Origin: Prevotella sp.
GTDB lineage: Bacteria; Bacteroidota; Bacteroidia; Bacteroidales; Bacteroidaceae
Direction: 5' to 3'
Length of the DNA: 41,264 bases
Assembly (NCBI GenBank): GCA_017548275.1
Contig: JAFZAH010000050.1
Coordinates: 1-41,264, forward strand
Positions 6,706-15,921 of this stretch are shown here, in pieces. The notes under the pieces are model-generated. The model made no database searches and was not told the DNA's origin. It was given only the letters and a program-made list of their open reading frames with translations. The position numbers and the translations under genes were made by a program. Position 1 is the stretch's first letter, and each line of letters opens with the position of its first letter.

Positions 6706-9700
6706 ATGAACAAGCAAATTCAAAGATTGTTTGTCTTTGCCTTTATGCTATTGGCTGGATTGGCATGGACAACAAATGTGAATGCGGCTGAATTCAAGGA
6801 TTTTAGTGTGATCGTCAACAATCAGACGGGGACCTTGCTGACCACTGACGAGCAGGTGCAGGGCACCCCAGTCAGTTTCGGTGTGGCAGTCGATGACGAG
6901 GGCACGGTGAGTCGTGTGGCCGCCGATGACGCGTCGGCAGTGGCTACCGTCAGCGGTAAGTACCACAGCGACCATGGTTGTACCAATCTGCAAGTGGTGA
7001 CAGCCGTTTCCGGTCCCGTGAAAATCCTTGTGGGTCAATGCACCTATAGCAGCAAGACCATCTCGGTGAAAAACAGCAACGGCGAGACCGTGGTGACTGC
7101 CACGCCAACCGCCGCCTGCTGGAAGAACAACCGCTCAAACGTGACCGAACTGGTTTACGAGGGCGATGCCACCACGCTGACCATCTCGGGTATGGATTAT
7201 TGCCCCTATGTGGCGGTGGAAGCCATCGAGAACTCCTCTGAGGCATGGACCTATCACGACTTCGCCATAGACATGGTCAACATCCTGACCGCAGAACAGC
7301 GTGTTGACGGCACCAACTACGAATTTGGCGTAAATGTGGCTGAAGACGGCACACTGACACAAGTAGCCGCCGATGCCGAAAACGCCAATGTCGTGTTGAA
7401 GGGCAAATACCACAACAGCCACGGATGGACCGGTACGACCGCTACCGTGCGTGTGGAAGGTCCCGTGCAGATTGACTTAGGCAACTGCTACTATGGCTCA
7501 GGCACCGTGACGGTGAAAAACGCTAATAATGAGACTGTGGGCACGGGTACACTCTCAAGTGGTAATACTTGTTGGGACCAAGACCACACCAGTATTGTTT
7601 CCGTGAAATATACCGGCGAAGCCACCACCCTGACCATCTCTTATAACAGTTACCTGCCTTATATTGCCGTTACCGCCATCGAGGCTACGGCTGTCAATGT
7701 GTCGTATTCGAAGGGCGACGTGGTTTGTCAGGGCGATATTCTCCCGACAGGCGGCACTTATGCCCAGGGCGACAGTTACACCATTCCTGCACAGAACTAT
7801 ACCCTCTACAAAGAGGGATACACCCTGACGGGATGGACTGACGGCAGCAATACTTACGCAGCCGGCGCGACTGTTACCCTCGAGAATGATCTTGAACTCA
7901 CACCGGTGTTCACTGAGAACGAAGTGGCTCTGGCAGACCGCACGGAGGCAGTGACCGTGAAGTTTAACTTCCGTCGCGACCAGGGCGCTCCCATTGTAAA
8001 GTGGGAGAATACCAGCGGCGTGTGGGTGGCTCAGGCTACCGTGAACGGCACCGTCATCGATGTGCCGATGAACGTCAACACCAGCCCGGGTAAGTTCAAC
8101 AATGCCAATAACACCGACTGGATTCAGGTCAACAACGGTACCACCTTTACCATTCCTTCTTGCAAGGACGCTACGGTGTCGATGGAGGCATACTATGAGT
8201 TATCCACCACGACCATTGACGGACAGAGCGACTACACCTCAGGCAAGACCATCAGTTATCAGGTGGCCAACACAGCCGAAACCGTGGATGTGGTCATCGG
8301 GAGTGACGCAGGTTATATGCGCTATGTACAGGTGGTGCTCCCCATGGTGCAGAGTCAGGGTGGAACGACCTATACCGATGCTGACGCGACAGTGATTTGG
8401 CCGATGGCCAGCGTGGATGGCATTGCCAATTATACCACGACACCTGAAGATGCTTTCAGCACCGTGGCCATCAACACTGGTGACATCACATTAAACGGCA
8501 CAGGCACCGGACAGGCAACCTATCCTGATGGTTCTCTCGTTTCGTTTGTTAAACTGAGACCCAACGGTGAAACAACGTCTGTGGAATGGAGCGTGAAACC
8601 CGCAGCAGGACTGACGTTTACCCCGACCAGAATCAGTGCTTATATCCAGCGTTTCGGCACAGACCAGTCGAATGGCATCACCATCAGTGCGAAAACAGGT
8701 GACGGCGAGCCTCTCACATTAGGCGATTTTACCGCGCCGCGAAATAATAAGACACAGAGTGAAGACATGTTCGGGACTAACGACAACTACACCAACCATT
8801 TCGAAATCGAACTGGACGAGGACCAACAGGAATTCCTCACATCAGCCGACATTCTCACTGTCATTGGCACAGTGGGCGTACCTGCGGGTAAGGATGGCGG
8901 TTATGCAGAAATGACTATTGAAGGTCTGCTCAACGGCACTGTCTCCGATGTGAACAAGTACACTTTGACTATTGCCGCTGCTCCCGAAGAGGGAGGTACG
9001 GTCAGTGCTTATCCTGCCGCTGAAGAGTATGAGGAAGGTACGGAGGTGACTCTCACCGCCACCGAGAATTTCGGTTATGACTTTGTGAACTGGACTGACG
9101 CCGCCGGCGAGGTTGTCTCGACCGAGGCGAAATTCAAATACACTGTCAACGGCGACGCTGAACTGACCGCCAACTTTGTGGCAGTGGAAACATACGAACT
9201 GGCGCTCACCGTGGATGGCACCAACGACTATATGGTGACCGTCTCACCCGAACCCACCATGGTCGATGGCAAGATGATGTATGAGGCTGGCACCAATGTG
9301 GTGCTTACCGCTAACCAGTACGTGGGTCTTGTCACCTTCACCAACTGGAGTGACAACACCACCAACAGCGAACTGACTGTGACAATGGACGGCGACAAGG
9401 ACATCACCGCCACCTACGCCGAGGCTGACATCATCGCCGGTTGGGACTTCTATAAAGAGGGCAAAAACGGCCGTGTGGCAGACTTCTCAGATGAGAATAA
9501 TACTGCCACCGCACTCAATCTTGTGAATACCGAGACAGGTTCCACCAGCGCATGGCTCGACAAGAGTACCGTGGCGGCAGGTGGTTATGAGGGTCTTGCC
9601 GGTGCCGCTGTCAACTGGACGACAGGCACAAAAGACGGCGATGTGGGTCACTACCACTGGCAGACCAAGATCAATGCAGAGGCATTCAAGGATATCAATG

Positions 9701-12114
9701 TGCAGTTCCAGATGCTCTACAACTATAATGCCTACCAGACCTACAATGTAGAGTATTCGCTCGACGGCGTGGAATGGACAGGTTTCGGCAGCATTACCAT
9801 GACGGGTGCCAAGGCTGTCGCTTCATTCGCTGGACAGATGCCGGCAGCAGCCGACAACCAGACAGAACTCTACATCCGCATGATAGCCGACAAAGAGTCA
9901 GATGTGGTTGGCGCCGCCTCTAAAAACGATGGTAACACGCTCGCCATGTTCTTCATCACAGGTAATCCTCAACTTGTCGATGACGGACAGGCACCCGAAC
10001 TCGTGTCGACTGTGCCCGAGAACGGTGCTACCGGTGCTTCTGCATCCGGAAAAATCGTGCTGACATTCGATGAGCGCGTGAAAGTGGCTGACGGTGTCGT
10101 AGGTATGCTCGACGGTGTTGAACTCACCCCGACCGTGAGTGGAAAGACCGTGTCGTTCGTTTATAAAGGACTCGACTACGCTTCAGATTACATCTTCGAA
10201 CTGCCTGCCAATTCGGTGAGCGACCTGACAGATAATGTGTTGGAGGAGGCCATCACCATCACGTTCACCACAATGGTGCGTCCGTCGGTGACCAAGGGCC
10301 TTTATGACTGGGTGGTGCCGACCGACGGCTCGCTCGAGGATGCCATCGCAGCAGCCAACAGCCGCAGCGATAAGAACACCCGCTACCGCATCTTCCTCAT
10401 GAACGGCACCTATACGTTGCCCATCAGCACCACAGCCACCATCAGCAGCGACGATGGCAATTCTTATGCAAGTCCTATTACTAACGTTACCGCCTCGAAC
10501 ATCTCGTTCATCGGTGAGAGCAGAGACGGGGTGATTATCACCAACCTGCCCGACGGCACTCCCACCTTCGCGGGTACCTACGGCACCACCAGTGTGTATG
10601 ACGGTATCGGCAAGAGCGACGTGTTGCAACTCAGCGGTTCTGACACCTACTTCCAAGACCTGACCGTGAAGAGCGGTATTGATGATGCATTGGGACGTAA
10701 CATCGCCGTACAAGACCGTGGCACGAAGACCATTTATAAGAACGTGTATCTGCATGGATACCAAGACACATGGACCTCGAACAAACAAAGCGGACTCTAC
10801 TACTTCGAGGGCGGTGTCGTGCGCGGACGCACCGACTTCCTCTGCGGTAAGGGTGATGCCTTCTTCAATGGCGTCGAATTGCGCCAGATAGCCGGCGGTT
10901 ATCTCGCTGTGCCCTCACAACCCGCCAACATCGGATGGGTGTTCAGCGACTGTGTCATCAACGGCGAGCCCGGTGTGGTGAATTATGCTAAGCAACAGAC
11001 TGTGACGGCTTCCGATGCCGACGGCAACTACACCCTCGGTCGTCCGTGGGGTCAGGGCACTCCTATCGCACTTTACATCAACACAACGATGAATGTTGTT
11101 CCGTCTCCCATAGGATGGAGCGAGATGGGATCTGACGGATATCCCGCCCGCTTCGCAGAGTATAACTCCGTGACATCTACCGGTGCGACGGTCGATCTGA
11201 GCGGACGTAAGACCACCTTCGGCAGCAATCATACCAACAATCCTGTGCTGACAGCCGAGGAGGCCGCCGTGGCAGCCGACATGGGCAACATGTTCGGCGA
11301 TTGGCAGCCTACACTCTACACCGAACAGGCTCCTGTGCCCACGGATGTGGTGCTCGCCGGAACCACCCTTTCTTGGACGGGTAGCGACTACGCACTGCTC
11401 TATGCCATCTGCAAGGATGGCAGCGTGATTGGCTTCACCATCGAAGAGTCATATACCGTCGAGGATGTTGACGCGGTTTATACCATCCGTGCCGCCAATG
11501 AGATGGGCGGTCTGAGCGAACAGTCAGAAGAGGCTGTCGTGGCTCCCGCCACAGTCACCATCACCATCGGCGAGCGTGGCGCGGCTTCTTTCAGCAGCAT
11601 CTATCCGCTCGACTTCACCGGCTCTGATGTCAAGGCGTATATCATCACCGAAAAGAACGGCAATTACATCATGCGCAAGAATGTGACCATGACACCCGCC
11701 AACACGGGTCTGGTGGTCGAGGCTGCGGCCGGCACTTATGAGGTGAATGTGGCTACTACAGCCGTTGACGCGCTCGAGGATGTGAATCTGCTCGTGGCTA
11801 CGTCAGAAGGTCCCTACACAGTGACTGAAGAGGATTATGGATTTATCTATGGCCTGTTCTACTCCACAGAGAAAGAACGGATTTGCTTCCAGAAGAAGAA
11901 AGTGGGCTGGACCTGCGGTGAAGGCAAGTCATATTTGCGCACCACAACGGCAAATGCCAATGAGTTCATCTATCCGGATGAAACGACAGGTATCAATACC
12001 GTCGATGCTGATCAGCAGATCAACCAACCTCTCTACAACCTCAACGGCCAGCGTGTGAACCGCTCTTACAAGGGCGTTGTCATCACCGACGGCAAAAAGC
12101 AGGTGAGGAAGTAA
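6706..12114 (+). CDS. Very large secreted multidomain pectinesterase
   Basis: An 1802-residue secreted enzyme. After the signal peptide (to about 28, NVNAAE) come two related beta-rich repeats (about 30-166 and 182-330) sharing GKYHSDHG/GKYHNSHG and a YVAVEAIE/YIAVTAIE ending. Then follow an InlB-type repeat (about 333-408), further beta domains, two divergent InlB B-repeat-like modules (about 753-905), a WDFYKEGKN domain and a Big_5-type Ig domain (about 1100-1187). The pectinesterase domain (about 1190-1510) keeps Gln1353-Asp1354 in GYQDT, Asp1377 in RTDFLCG and Arg1446 in LGRPW, matching the catalytic set of carbohydrate esterase family 8. It should remove methyl esters from pectin. The C-terminus has PLYNLNGQRV and KGVVITDGKK, common in secreted Prevotella proteins. 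Own promoter; no neighbouring polysaccharide-utilisation genes. Confidence 0.9.
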   Translation: MNKQIQRLFVFAFMLLAGLAWTTNVNAAEFKDFSVIVNNQTGTLLTTDEQVQGTPVSFGVAVDDEGTVSRVAADDASAVATVSGKYHSDHGCTNLQVVTAVSGPVKILVGQCTYSSKTISVKNSNGETVVTATPTAACWKNNRSNVTELVYEGDATTLTISGMDYCPYVAVEAIENSSEAWTYHDFAIDMVNILTAEQRVDGTNYEFGVNVAEDGTLTQVAADAENANVVLKGKYHNSHGWTGTTATVRVEGPVQIDLGNCYYGSGTVTVKNANNETVGTGTLSSGNTCWDQDHTSIVSVKYTGEATTLTISYNSYLPYIAVTAIEATAVNVSYSKGDVVCQGDILPTGGTYAQGDSYTIPAQNYTLYKEGYTLTGWTDGSNTYAAGATVTLENDLELTPVFTENEVALADRTEAVTVKFNFRRDQGAPIVKWENTSGVWVAQATVNGTVIDVPMNVNTSPGKFNNANNTDWIQVNNGTTFTIPSCKDATVSMEAYYELSTTTIDGQSDYTSGKTISYQVANTAETVDVVIGSDAGYMRYVQVVLPMVQSQGGTTYTDADATVIWPMASVDGIANYTTTPEDAFSTVAINTGDITLNGTGTGQATYPDGSLVSFVKLRPNGETTSVEWSVKPAAGLTFTPTRISAYIQRFGTDQSNGITISAKTGDGEPLTLGDFTAPRNNKTQSEDMFGTNDNYTNHFEIELDEDQQEFLTSADILTVIGTVGVPAGKDGGYAEMTIEGLLNGTVSDVNKYTLTIAAAPEEGGTVSAYPAAEEYEEGTEVTLTATENFGYDFVNWTDAAGEVVSTEAKFKYTVNGDAELTANFVAVETYELALTVDGTNDYMVTVSPEPTMVDGKMMYEAGTNVVLTANQYVGLVTFTNWSDNTTNSELTVTMDGDKDITATYAEADIIAGWDFYKEGKNGRVADFSDENNTATALNLVNTETGSTSAWLDKSTVAAGGYEGLAGAAVNWTTGTKDGDVGHYHWQTKINAEAFKDINVQFQMLYNYNAYQTYNVEYSLDGVEWTGFGSITMTGAKAVASFAGQMPAAADNQTELYIRMIADKESDVVGAASKNDGNTLAMFFITGNPQLVDDGQAPELVSTVPENGATGASASGKIVLTFDERVKVADGVVGMLDGVELTPTVSGKTVSFVYKGLDYASDYIFELPANSVSDLTDNVLEEAITITFTTMVRPSVTKGLYDWVVPTDGSLEDAIAAANSRSDKNTRYRIFLMNGTYTLPISTTATISSDDGNSYASPITNVTASNISFIGESRDGVIITNLPDGTPTFAGTYGTTSVYDGIGKSDVLQLSGSDTYFQDLTVKSGIDDALGRNIAVQDRGTKTIYKNVYLHGYQDTWTSNKQSGLYYFEGGVVRGRTDFLCGKGDAFFNGVELRQIAGGYLAVPSQPANIGWVFSDCVINGEPGVVNYAKQQTVTASDADGNYTLGRPWGQGTPIALYINTTMNVVPSPIGWSEMGSDGYPARFAEYNSVTSTGATVDLSGRKTTFGSNHTNNPVLTAEEAAVAADMGNMFGDWQPTLYTEQAPVPTDVVLAGTTLSWTGSDYALLYAICKDGSVIGFTIEESYTVEDVDAVYTIRAANEMGGLSEQSEEAVVAPATVTITIGERGAASFSSIYPLDFTGSDVKAYIITEKNGNYIMRKNVTMTPANTGLVVEAAAGTYEVNVATTAVDALEDVNLLVATSEGPYTVTEEDYGFIYGLFYSTEKERICFQKKKVGWTCGEGKSYLRTTTANANEFIYPDETTGINTVDADQQINQPLYNLNGQRVNRSYKGVVITDGKKQVRK

Positions 12115-12183
12115 TATCTCCCACAATACCCGCCCTGCCCCTCCCCCAGGGAGGGAACAGGAGGGTGAGGGTAAATCTAGGTC

Positions 12184-12226
12184 GTTAAAGACCTTAAGGA
12201 CCTTAAGGACCTTAAAGTCCTTAATG
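12184..12226. repeat. 9-nt tandem array, unit GACCTTAAG
   Basis: About four degenerate copies of a 9-nt unit (GACCTTAAG and variants, ending AAAGTCCTTAA) lie between the pectinesterase and the terminator. The outer units are roughly inverted to each other. Upstream, 12135-12175, is GC-rich sequence with CCCCTCCCCCAGGGAGGG. Confidence 0.75.
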
Positions 12227-12232
12227 ACACCT

Positions 12233-12271
12233 AAAAAAGAGATGGCCGCTCAAAATGAGCGGCCATCTCTT
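12233..12271 (-). terminator. Terminator of the tsaB-to-glnN run
   Basis: A perfect 16-bp stem (AAGAGATGGCCGCTCA, 12237-12252, with 12256-12271) around a 3-nt loop. On the minus strand it is followed directly by a T run (12238 down to 12233), so it best serves glnN, whose stop is at 12330. It may also stop plus-strand readthrough from the pectinesterase gene. Confidence 0.9.
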
Positions 12272-12329
12272 GATTTATAGCTGCATAGAAACTCCTAGAG
12301 ATTCCTAGAAATACCTGAGCCCTCAACCA

Positions 12330-14519
12330 TCACCTGATAAACAGCAGTTCGCGGTATTTGGGCAATGTCCAGCACTCGTCGCTGACGATGAGTTCGAGTT
12401 TGTCTATCTGGTAGCGTATCTCTTCCATCTTGGGTTCCACGGTGTCATGGTAGGCGATGGCTTTCTCGCGCTCAGCGGTAATGCGGTTAGCCACTTTACG
12501 CGCCTCTACCAGTTCTTCCACACCTGTTTCGATGGCCCGTGTGCGCTCGGCTATCTCCTTGATGATGTTCTTATTGCGGGCAGTCAGTTTTTCGGCCTCC
12601 TCTTTGTCGAAGATGGTGTACATATTCTGCACGTTCTTGGCCAACTGGCTCTGATAATGGGTGGCCACGGGAATGATGTGGTTCATTGACAGGTCGCCCA
12701 TCACACGGGCCTCGATTTGTATCTTCTTTGTGTAGGTCTCCCATTTCACCTCGTTACGGGCGGCCAGTTCCTTGCGGTTCATCACGTTCATGCTCTCGAA
12801 CATACGGATGGTGTCCTCGTCAAGGTAACGGTCGAAAATGACGGGGCAACTCTTCTCCACGTCCAAACCGCGTCGTGTGGCCTCTTCCACCCATTCGTCG
12901 CTGTAACCATTGCCGTCGAAGTGGATGGGACGGCAGGTGCGGATGTCTTCGCGCACCACGTCGATGATGGCACTGGTCTGGTCTTGTCCGGCGGCGATGA
13001 GGGCGTCCACGCGCTGTTTGAAATTGGTCAATGCCTCTGCCACGGCTGTGTTCAAGGCTATCATCGCACTGGCGCAGTTGGCCTCGGAACCGACGGCACG
13101 GAACTCAAACCTGTTGCCGGTGAAGGCGAAGGGGCTGGTGCGGTTGCGGTCGGTGTTGTCGATGAGCAGTTCGGGAATCTCGGGGATGTCGAGTTCCATC
13201 TTCTGTTTGCCGGCGATGGTGAAAAGGTCTTCCTTGTCGGCTTTCTCGATGTGCTCCAACAGTTCCGACACCTGTTTGCCGAGGAAGGAACTGATGATTG
13301 CGGGCGGCGCCTCGTTGGCACCCAGACGGTGGGCGTTGGTGGCACTCATGATGCTGGCTTTGAGCAGTCCGTTGTGCTTATAAACACCCATCAGCGTCTC
13401 TACGATGAAGGTCACGAAGCGCAGGTTCTGCTCCGCATTCTTTCCGGGCGCATGCAGCAGGATGCCCGTGTCGGTGCTCAGGCTCCAGTTGTTGTGCTTA
13501 CCTGACCCGTTGATGCCGGCAAAAGGCTTCTCATGAAGCAATACGCGGAAACCGTGTTTGCGCGCCACCTTCTTCATCAGACTCATCAGCAGCATGTTGT
13601 GGTCGATAGCCAGATTGGTCTCCTCGTAGATGGGAGCCAACTCAAACTGGTTGGGAGCCACCTCGTTATGTCGCGTTTTGCAGGGTATGCCCAGTTCAAG
13701 GGCCTGCACCTCCAAATCTTTCATGAACGCTTGCACGCGGTCTGGGATAATGCCAAAGTAATGGTCATCCATCTGCTGGTTTTTCGCCGAGTCGTGACCC
13801 ATGAGGGTGCGCCCGGTGAGCAGCAGGTCGGGACGGGCGGAGTAGAGGTCTTCATCCACAAGGAAATACTCTTGTTCCCATCCCAGGTTGGTGATGACCT
13901 TCTTCACGTTGGGGTCGAAATAGCGTGCCACGGCAGCCGCAGCCTCGCTCACGGCGCGTAGGGCGCGTTTCAGCGGTGCTTTGTAGTCGAGTGCCTCGCC
14001 GGTGTATGAGATGAATATGGTGGGGATACAAAGAGTGTCGTCGATGATGAAGACGGGCGATGTGGGGTCCCAGGCGGAGTAGCCGCGGGCCTCGAAGGTG
14101 GCACGGATGCCTCCTGAGGGGAATGACGAGGCGTCGGGTTCCTGTTGTACGAGCAGTTTTCCGCTGAAGTCCTCCATCATGCCGCCTTTTCCGTCGTGCT
14201 CGATAAATGCGTCGTGCTTCTCGGCGGTGCCCTCGGTCAGTGGTTGGAACCAGTGAGTGTAGTGTGTCACACCGTTTTCATCTGCCCATTGCTTCATGCC
14301 TTTAGCCACTGCATCGGCGATGGAACGGTCGAGCGGTGCGCCGTTGTCTATCACATCAATGAGTTTCTCATAGACGTCGCGCTGCAAGTATTTGTACATT
14401 TTGGCACGTGTGAACACGTATTTGCCGAAATACTCCGACGGACGTTCTGTGGGTGAAATCACTTCCAGAGGCTTTTTGGAAAAAGCTTTCTCTACCACCT
14501 GAAATCTTAAGTTTGACAT
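12330..14519 (-). CDS. glnN: Type III glutamine synthetase
   Basis: Forms glutamine from glutamate, ammonia and ATP. The 729-residue length and N-terminus (MSNLRFQVVEKAF, then RPSEYFGKYVFTRAKMYKYL) are those of the GSIII family typical of Bacteroidales, much longer than type I enzymes. Recognisable blocks are SSFPSGGIRATFEARGYSAW near 130-150, NLGWEQEYFLVDE, the ATP/glutamate region FAGINGSGKHNNWSL and APPAIISSFLG. The C-terminal helical part has VEELVEARKVANRITAEREK. Translation starts 32 nt after the dapL stop with no promoter box between, so it is probably the last gene of the transcript closed by the terminator at 12233. Confidence 0.97.
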   Translation of the reverse strand: MSNLRFQVVEKAFSKKPLEVISPTERPSEYFGKYVFTRAKMYKYLQRDVYEKLIDVIDNGAPLDRSIADAVAKGMKQWADENGVTHYTHWFQPLTEGTAEKHDAFIEHDGKGGMMEDFSGKLLVQQEPDASSFPSGGIRATFEARGYSAWDPTSPVFIIDDTLCIPTIFISYTGEALDYKAPLKRALRAVSEAAAAVARYFDPNVKKVITNLGWEQEYFLVDEDLYSARPDLLLTGRTLMGHDSAKNQQMDDHYFGIIPDRVQAFMKDLEVQALELGIPCKTRHNEVAPNQFELAPIYEETNLAIDHNMLLMSLMKKVARKHGFRVLLHEKPFAGINGSGKHNNWSLSTDTGILLHAPGKNAEQNLRFVTFIVETLMGVYKHNGLLKASIMSATNAHRLGANEAPPAIISSFLGKQVSELLEHIEKADKEDLFTIAGKQKMELDIPEIPELLIDNTDRNRTSPFAFTGNRFEFRAVGSEANCASAMIALNTAVAEALTNFKQRVDALIAAGQDQTSAIIDVVREDIRTCRPIHFDGNGYSDEWVEEATRRGLDVEKSCPVIFDRYLDEDTIRMFESMNVMNRKELAARNEVKWETYTKKIQIEARVMGDLSMNHIIPVATHYQSQLAKNVQNMYTIFDKEEAEKLTARNKNIIKEIAERTRAIETGVEELVEARKVANRITAEREKAIAYHDTVEPKMEEIRYQIDKLELIVSDECWTLPKYRELLFIR

Positions 14520-14551
14520 AATTAGTATGTGTATATTTTATTGTCTTTTCA

Positions 14552-15766
14552 TCAAAACCTCTCTATCGCCTCCTCGATGTCGGCGCGTCGGCCGAAAGCG
14601 GTGAGACGGACAAAACCCTCGCCCGACGGACCGAAACCCACGCCTGGGGTGCATACAACGGCTGAATGATATAGCAGATGCTCGAAATAGCGCCACGAGG
14701 AGAGGCTGTCGGGCGTCTTCAACCACAGGTAGGGGGCGTTCTCGCCGCCATACACCTGATAGCCCTTGGCGGTGAGCCGTTCGCGCATGATGCGGGCGTT
14801 GCCCATGTAATAATCGATGGCGGCAGTCACCTGTGCTTCGCCCTCTGGTGTGTAAATGGCTTCTGCCGCACGTTGGCTGATGTAACTGGCACCGTTGAAT
14901 TTTGTGTTCTGACGGCGGTTCCACAACGGGTGCAGTGCCACACGGCTGCCGTCGCTCCTCGCCACGGTCAGTTCTTTCGGCACCACGGTATAACCGCATC
15001 TGACACCTGTAAATCCTGCCGTCTTGGAATAACTGCGCAGTTCGATGGCCACTTTTCTCGCACCCCGTATCTCATAGATGGAGTGGGGGATGGCGGGGGC
15101 TTGGATATAACGCTCATAGGCTGCATCGAAAAGGATGAGCGCATCGTTGTGCATGGCGTAGTTCACCCACTTCCGCAATTCCTCTTTGCTGAGCACTGCC
15201 CCCGTCGGGTTATTGGGATAGCAAAGGTAGATGATATCCACACGGTGGCGGGGTATCTGCGGCGTGAAGTGGTTATCCGGGTTGCAGGCGAGATAGGTGA
15301 CGCGGCTCCACCGTCCGTCGGTCATGTCGCCCGCCCGTCCGTTCATCACGTTGGCGTCGATATAGACGGGATAGATGGGGTCGGTTACAGCCATGCTGTT
15401 GTCCCACCGCAGCAGTTCGCCGATATTGCCCGTGTCGCTTTTGGCACCGTCGTTGATGAAAATGTCAGAGGGGTTGAGATGGATGCCTCGGGGCAGATAG
15501 TCATGTTTGGCAATGGCCTCGCGAAGGAATTCATAACCCTGCTCGAGACCATATCCGTGGAAAGTGTCTGAATGCCCCAGTTCGTCCACAGCGCGGTGCA
15601 TGGCGGTTGTCACGGCTTCACAGAGAGGCAATGTCACATCGCCGATGCCCAGACTGATGACACGCTCTTTCGGGTGTGTCACCATAAATGCTTTTACCTT
15701 TTTTGCGATGTCGGCAAAGAGGTAATTGTCGGTCATCTTCAACAGATGTTCATTGACAAGGGCCAT
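14552..15766 (-). CDS. dapL: LL-diaminopimelate aminotransferase
   Basis: A PLP-dependent class I/II aminotransferase converting tetrahydrodipicolinate directly to LL-diaminopimelate, for lysine and peptidoglycan. At 404 residues it has the family length and signature start MALVNEHLLKMTDNYLFADI. The PLP lysine lies in SYSKTAGFTGVRCGY; cofactor and substrate blocks include CYPNNPTGAVL and FDAAYERYI. The frame runs 30 codons further upstream to 15856, but that part translates repeat DNA (QTTKRPNDQ), so the family start at 15766 is chosen. The repeat array abuts this ATG with no spacing and no Shine-Dalgarno, which is odd. Confidence 0.96.
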   Translation of the reverse strand: MALVNEHLLKMTDNYLFADIAKKVKAFMVTHPKERVISLGIGDVTLPLCEAVTTAMHRAVDELGHSDTFHGYGLEQGYEFLREAIAKHDYLPRGIHLNPSDIFINDGAKSDTGNIGELLRWDNSMAVTDPIYPVYIDANVMNGRAGDMTDGRWSRVTYLACNPDNHFTPQIPRHRVDIIYLCYPNNPTGAVLSKEELRKWVNYAMHNDALILFDAAYERYIQAPAIPHSIYEIRGARKVAIELRSYSKTAGFTGVRCGYTVVPKELTVARSDGSRVALHPLWNRRQNTKFNGASYISQRAAEAIYTPEGEAQVTAAIDYYMGNARIMRERLTAKGYQVYGGENAPYLWLKTPDSLSSWRYFEHLLYHSAVVCTPGVGFGPSGEGFVRLTAFGRRADIEEAIERF

Positions 15767-15913
15767 GTCGTTTGGTCGTTTGGGGGACTGGTCGTTTGGT
15801 CGTTTGGTCGTTTGGGAAGATGGGAGTAATGGGAGTAATGAGAGTAATGGGAGCACTGGGGGTTCTGGGAGTAATCACTCCCCTCGCCCTTTGGAGAGGG
15901 GTTGGGGGTGAGG
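15767..15913 (-). repeat. Composite repeat element directly upstream of dapL
   Basis: Reading the plus strand from the dapL start: five copies of (G)GTCGTTTG (15767-15817), GGAAGAT, six consecutive 9-nt units of the form GGGAGTAAT/GGGAGCACT (about 15822-15875), the palindromic GGGAGTAATCACTCCC (15867-15882), then GAGAGGGGTTGGGGGTGAGG ending at 15913, 8 nt from the rseP stop codon. On the sense (minus) strand the part near dapL is made of CCAAACGAC and ATTACTCCC units, almost free of G. The same module order occurs inside the receptor gene at 4201-4332. Confidence 0.9.
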
Positions 15914-15921
15914 CCGCTTTT

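Noticed and set aside
12717-13505. 262-codon frame on the plus strand
   Set aside because: It is antisense to the strongly recognisable glnN gene and has no family features; a composition shadow.
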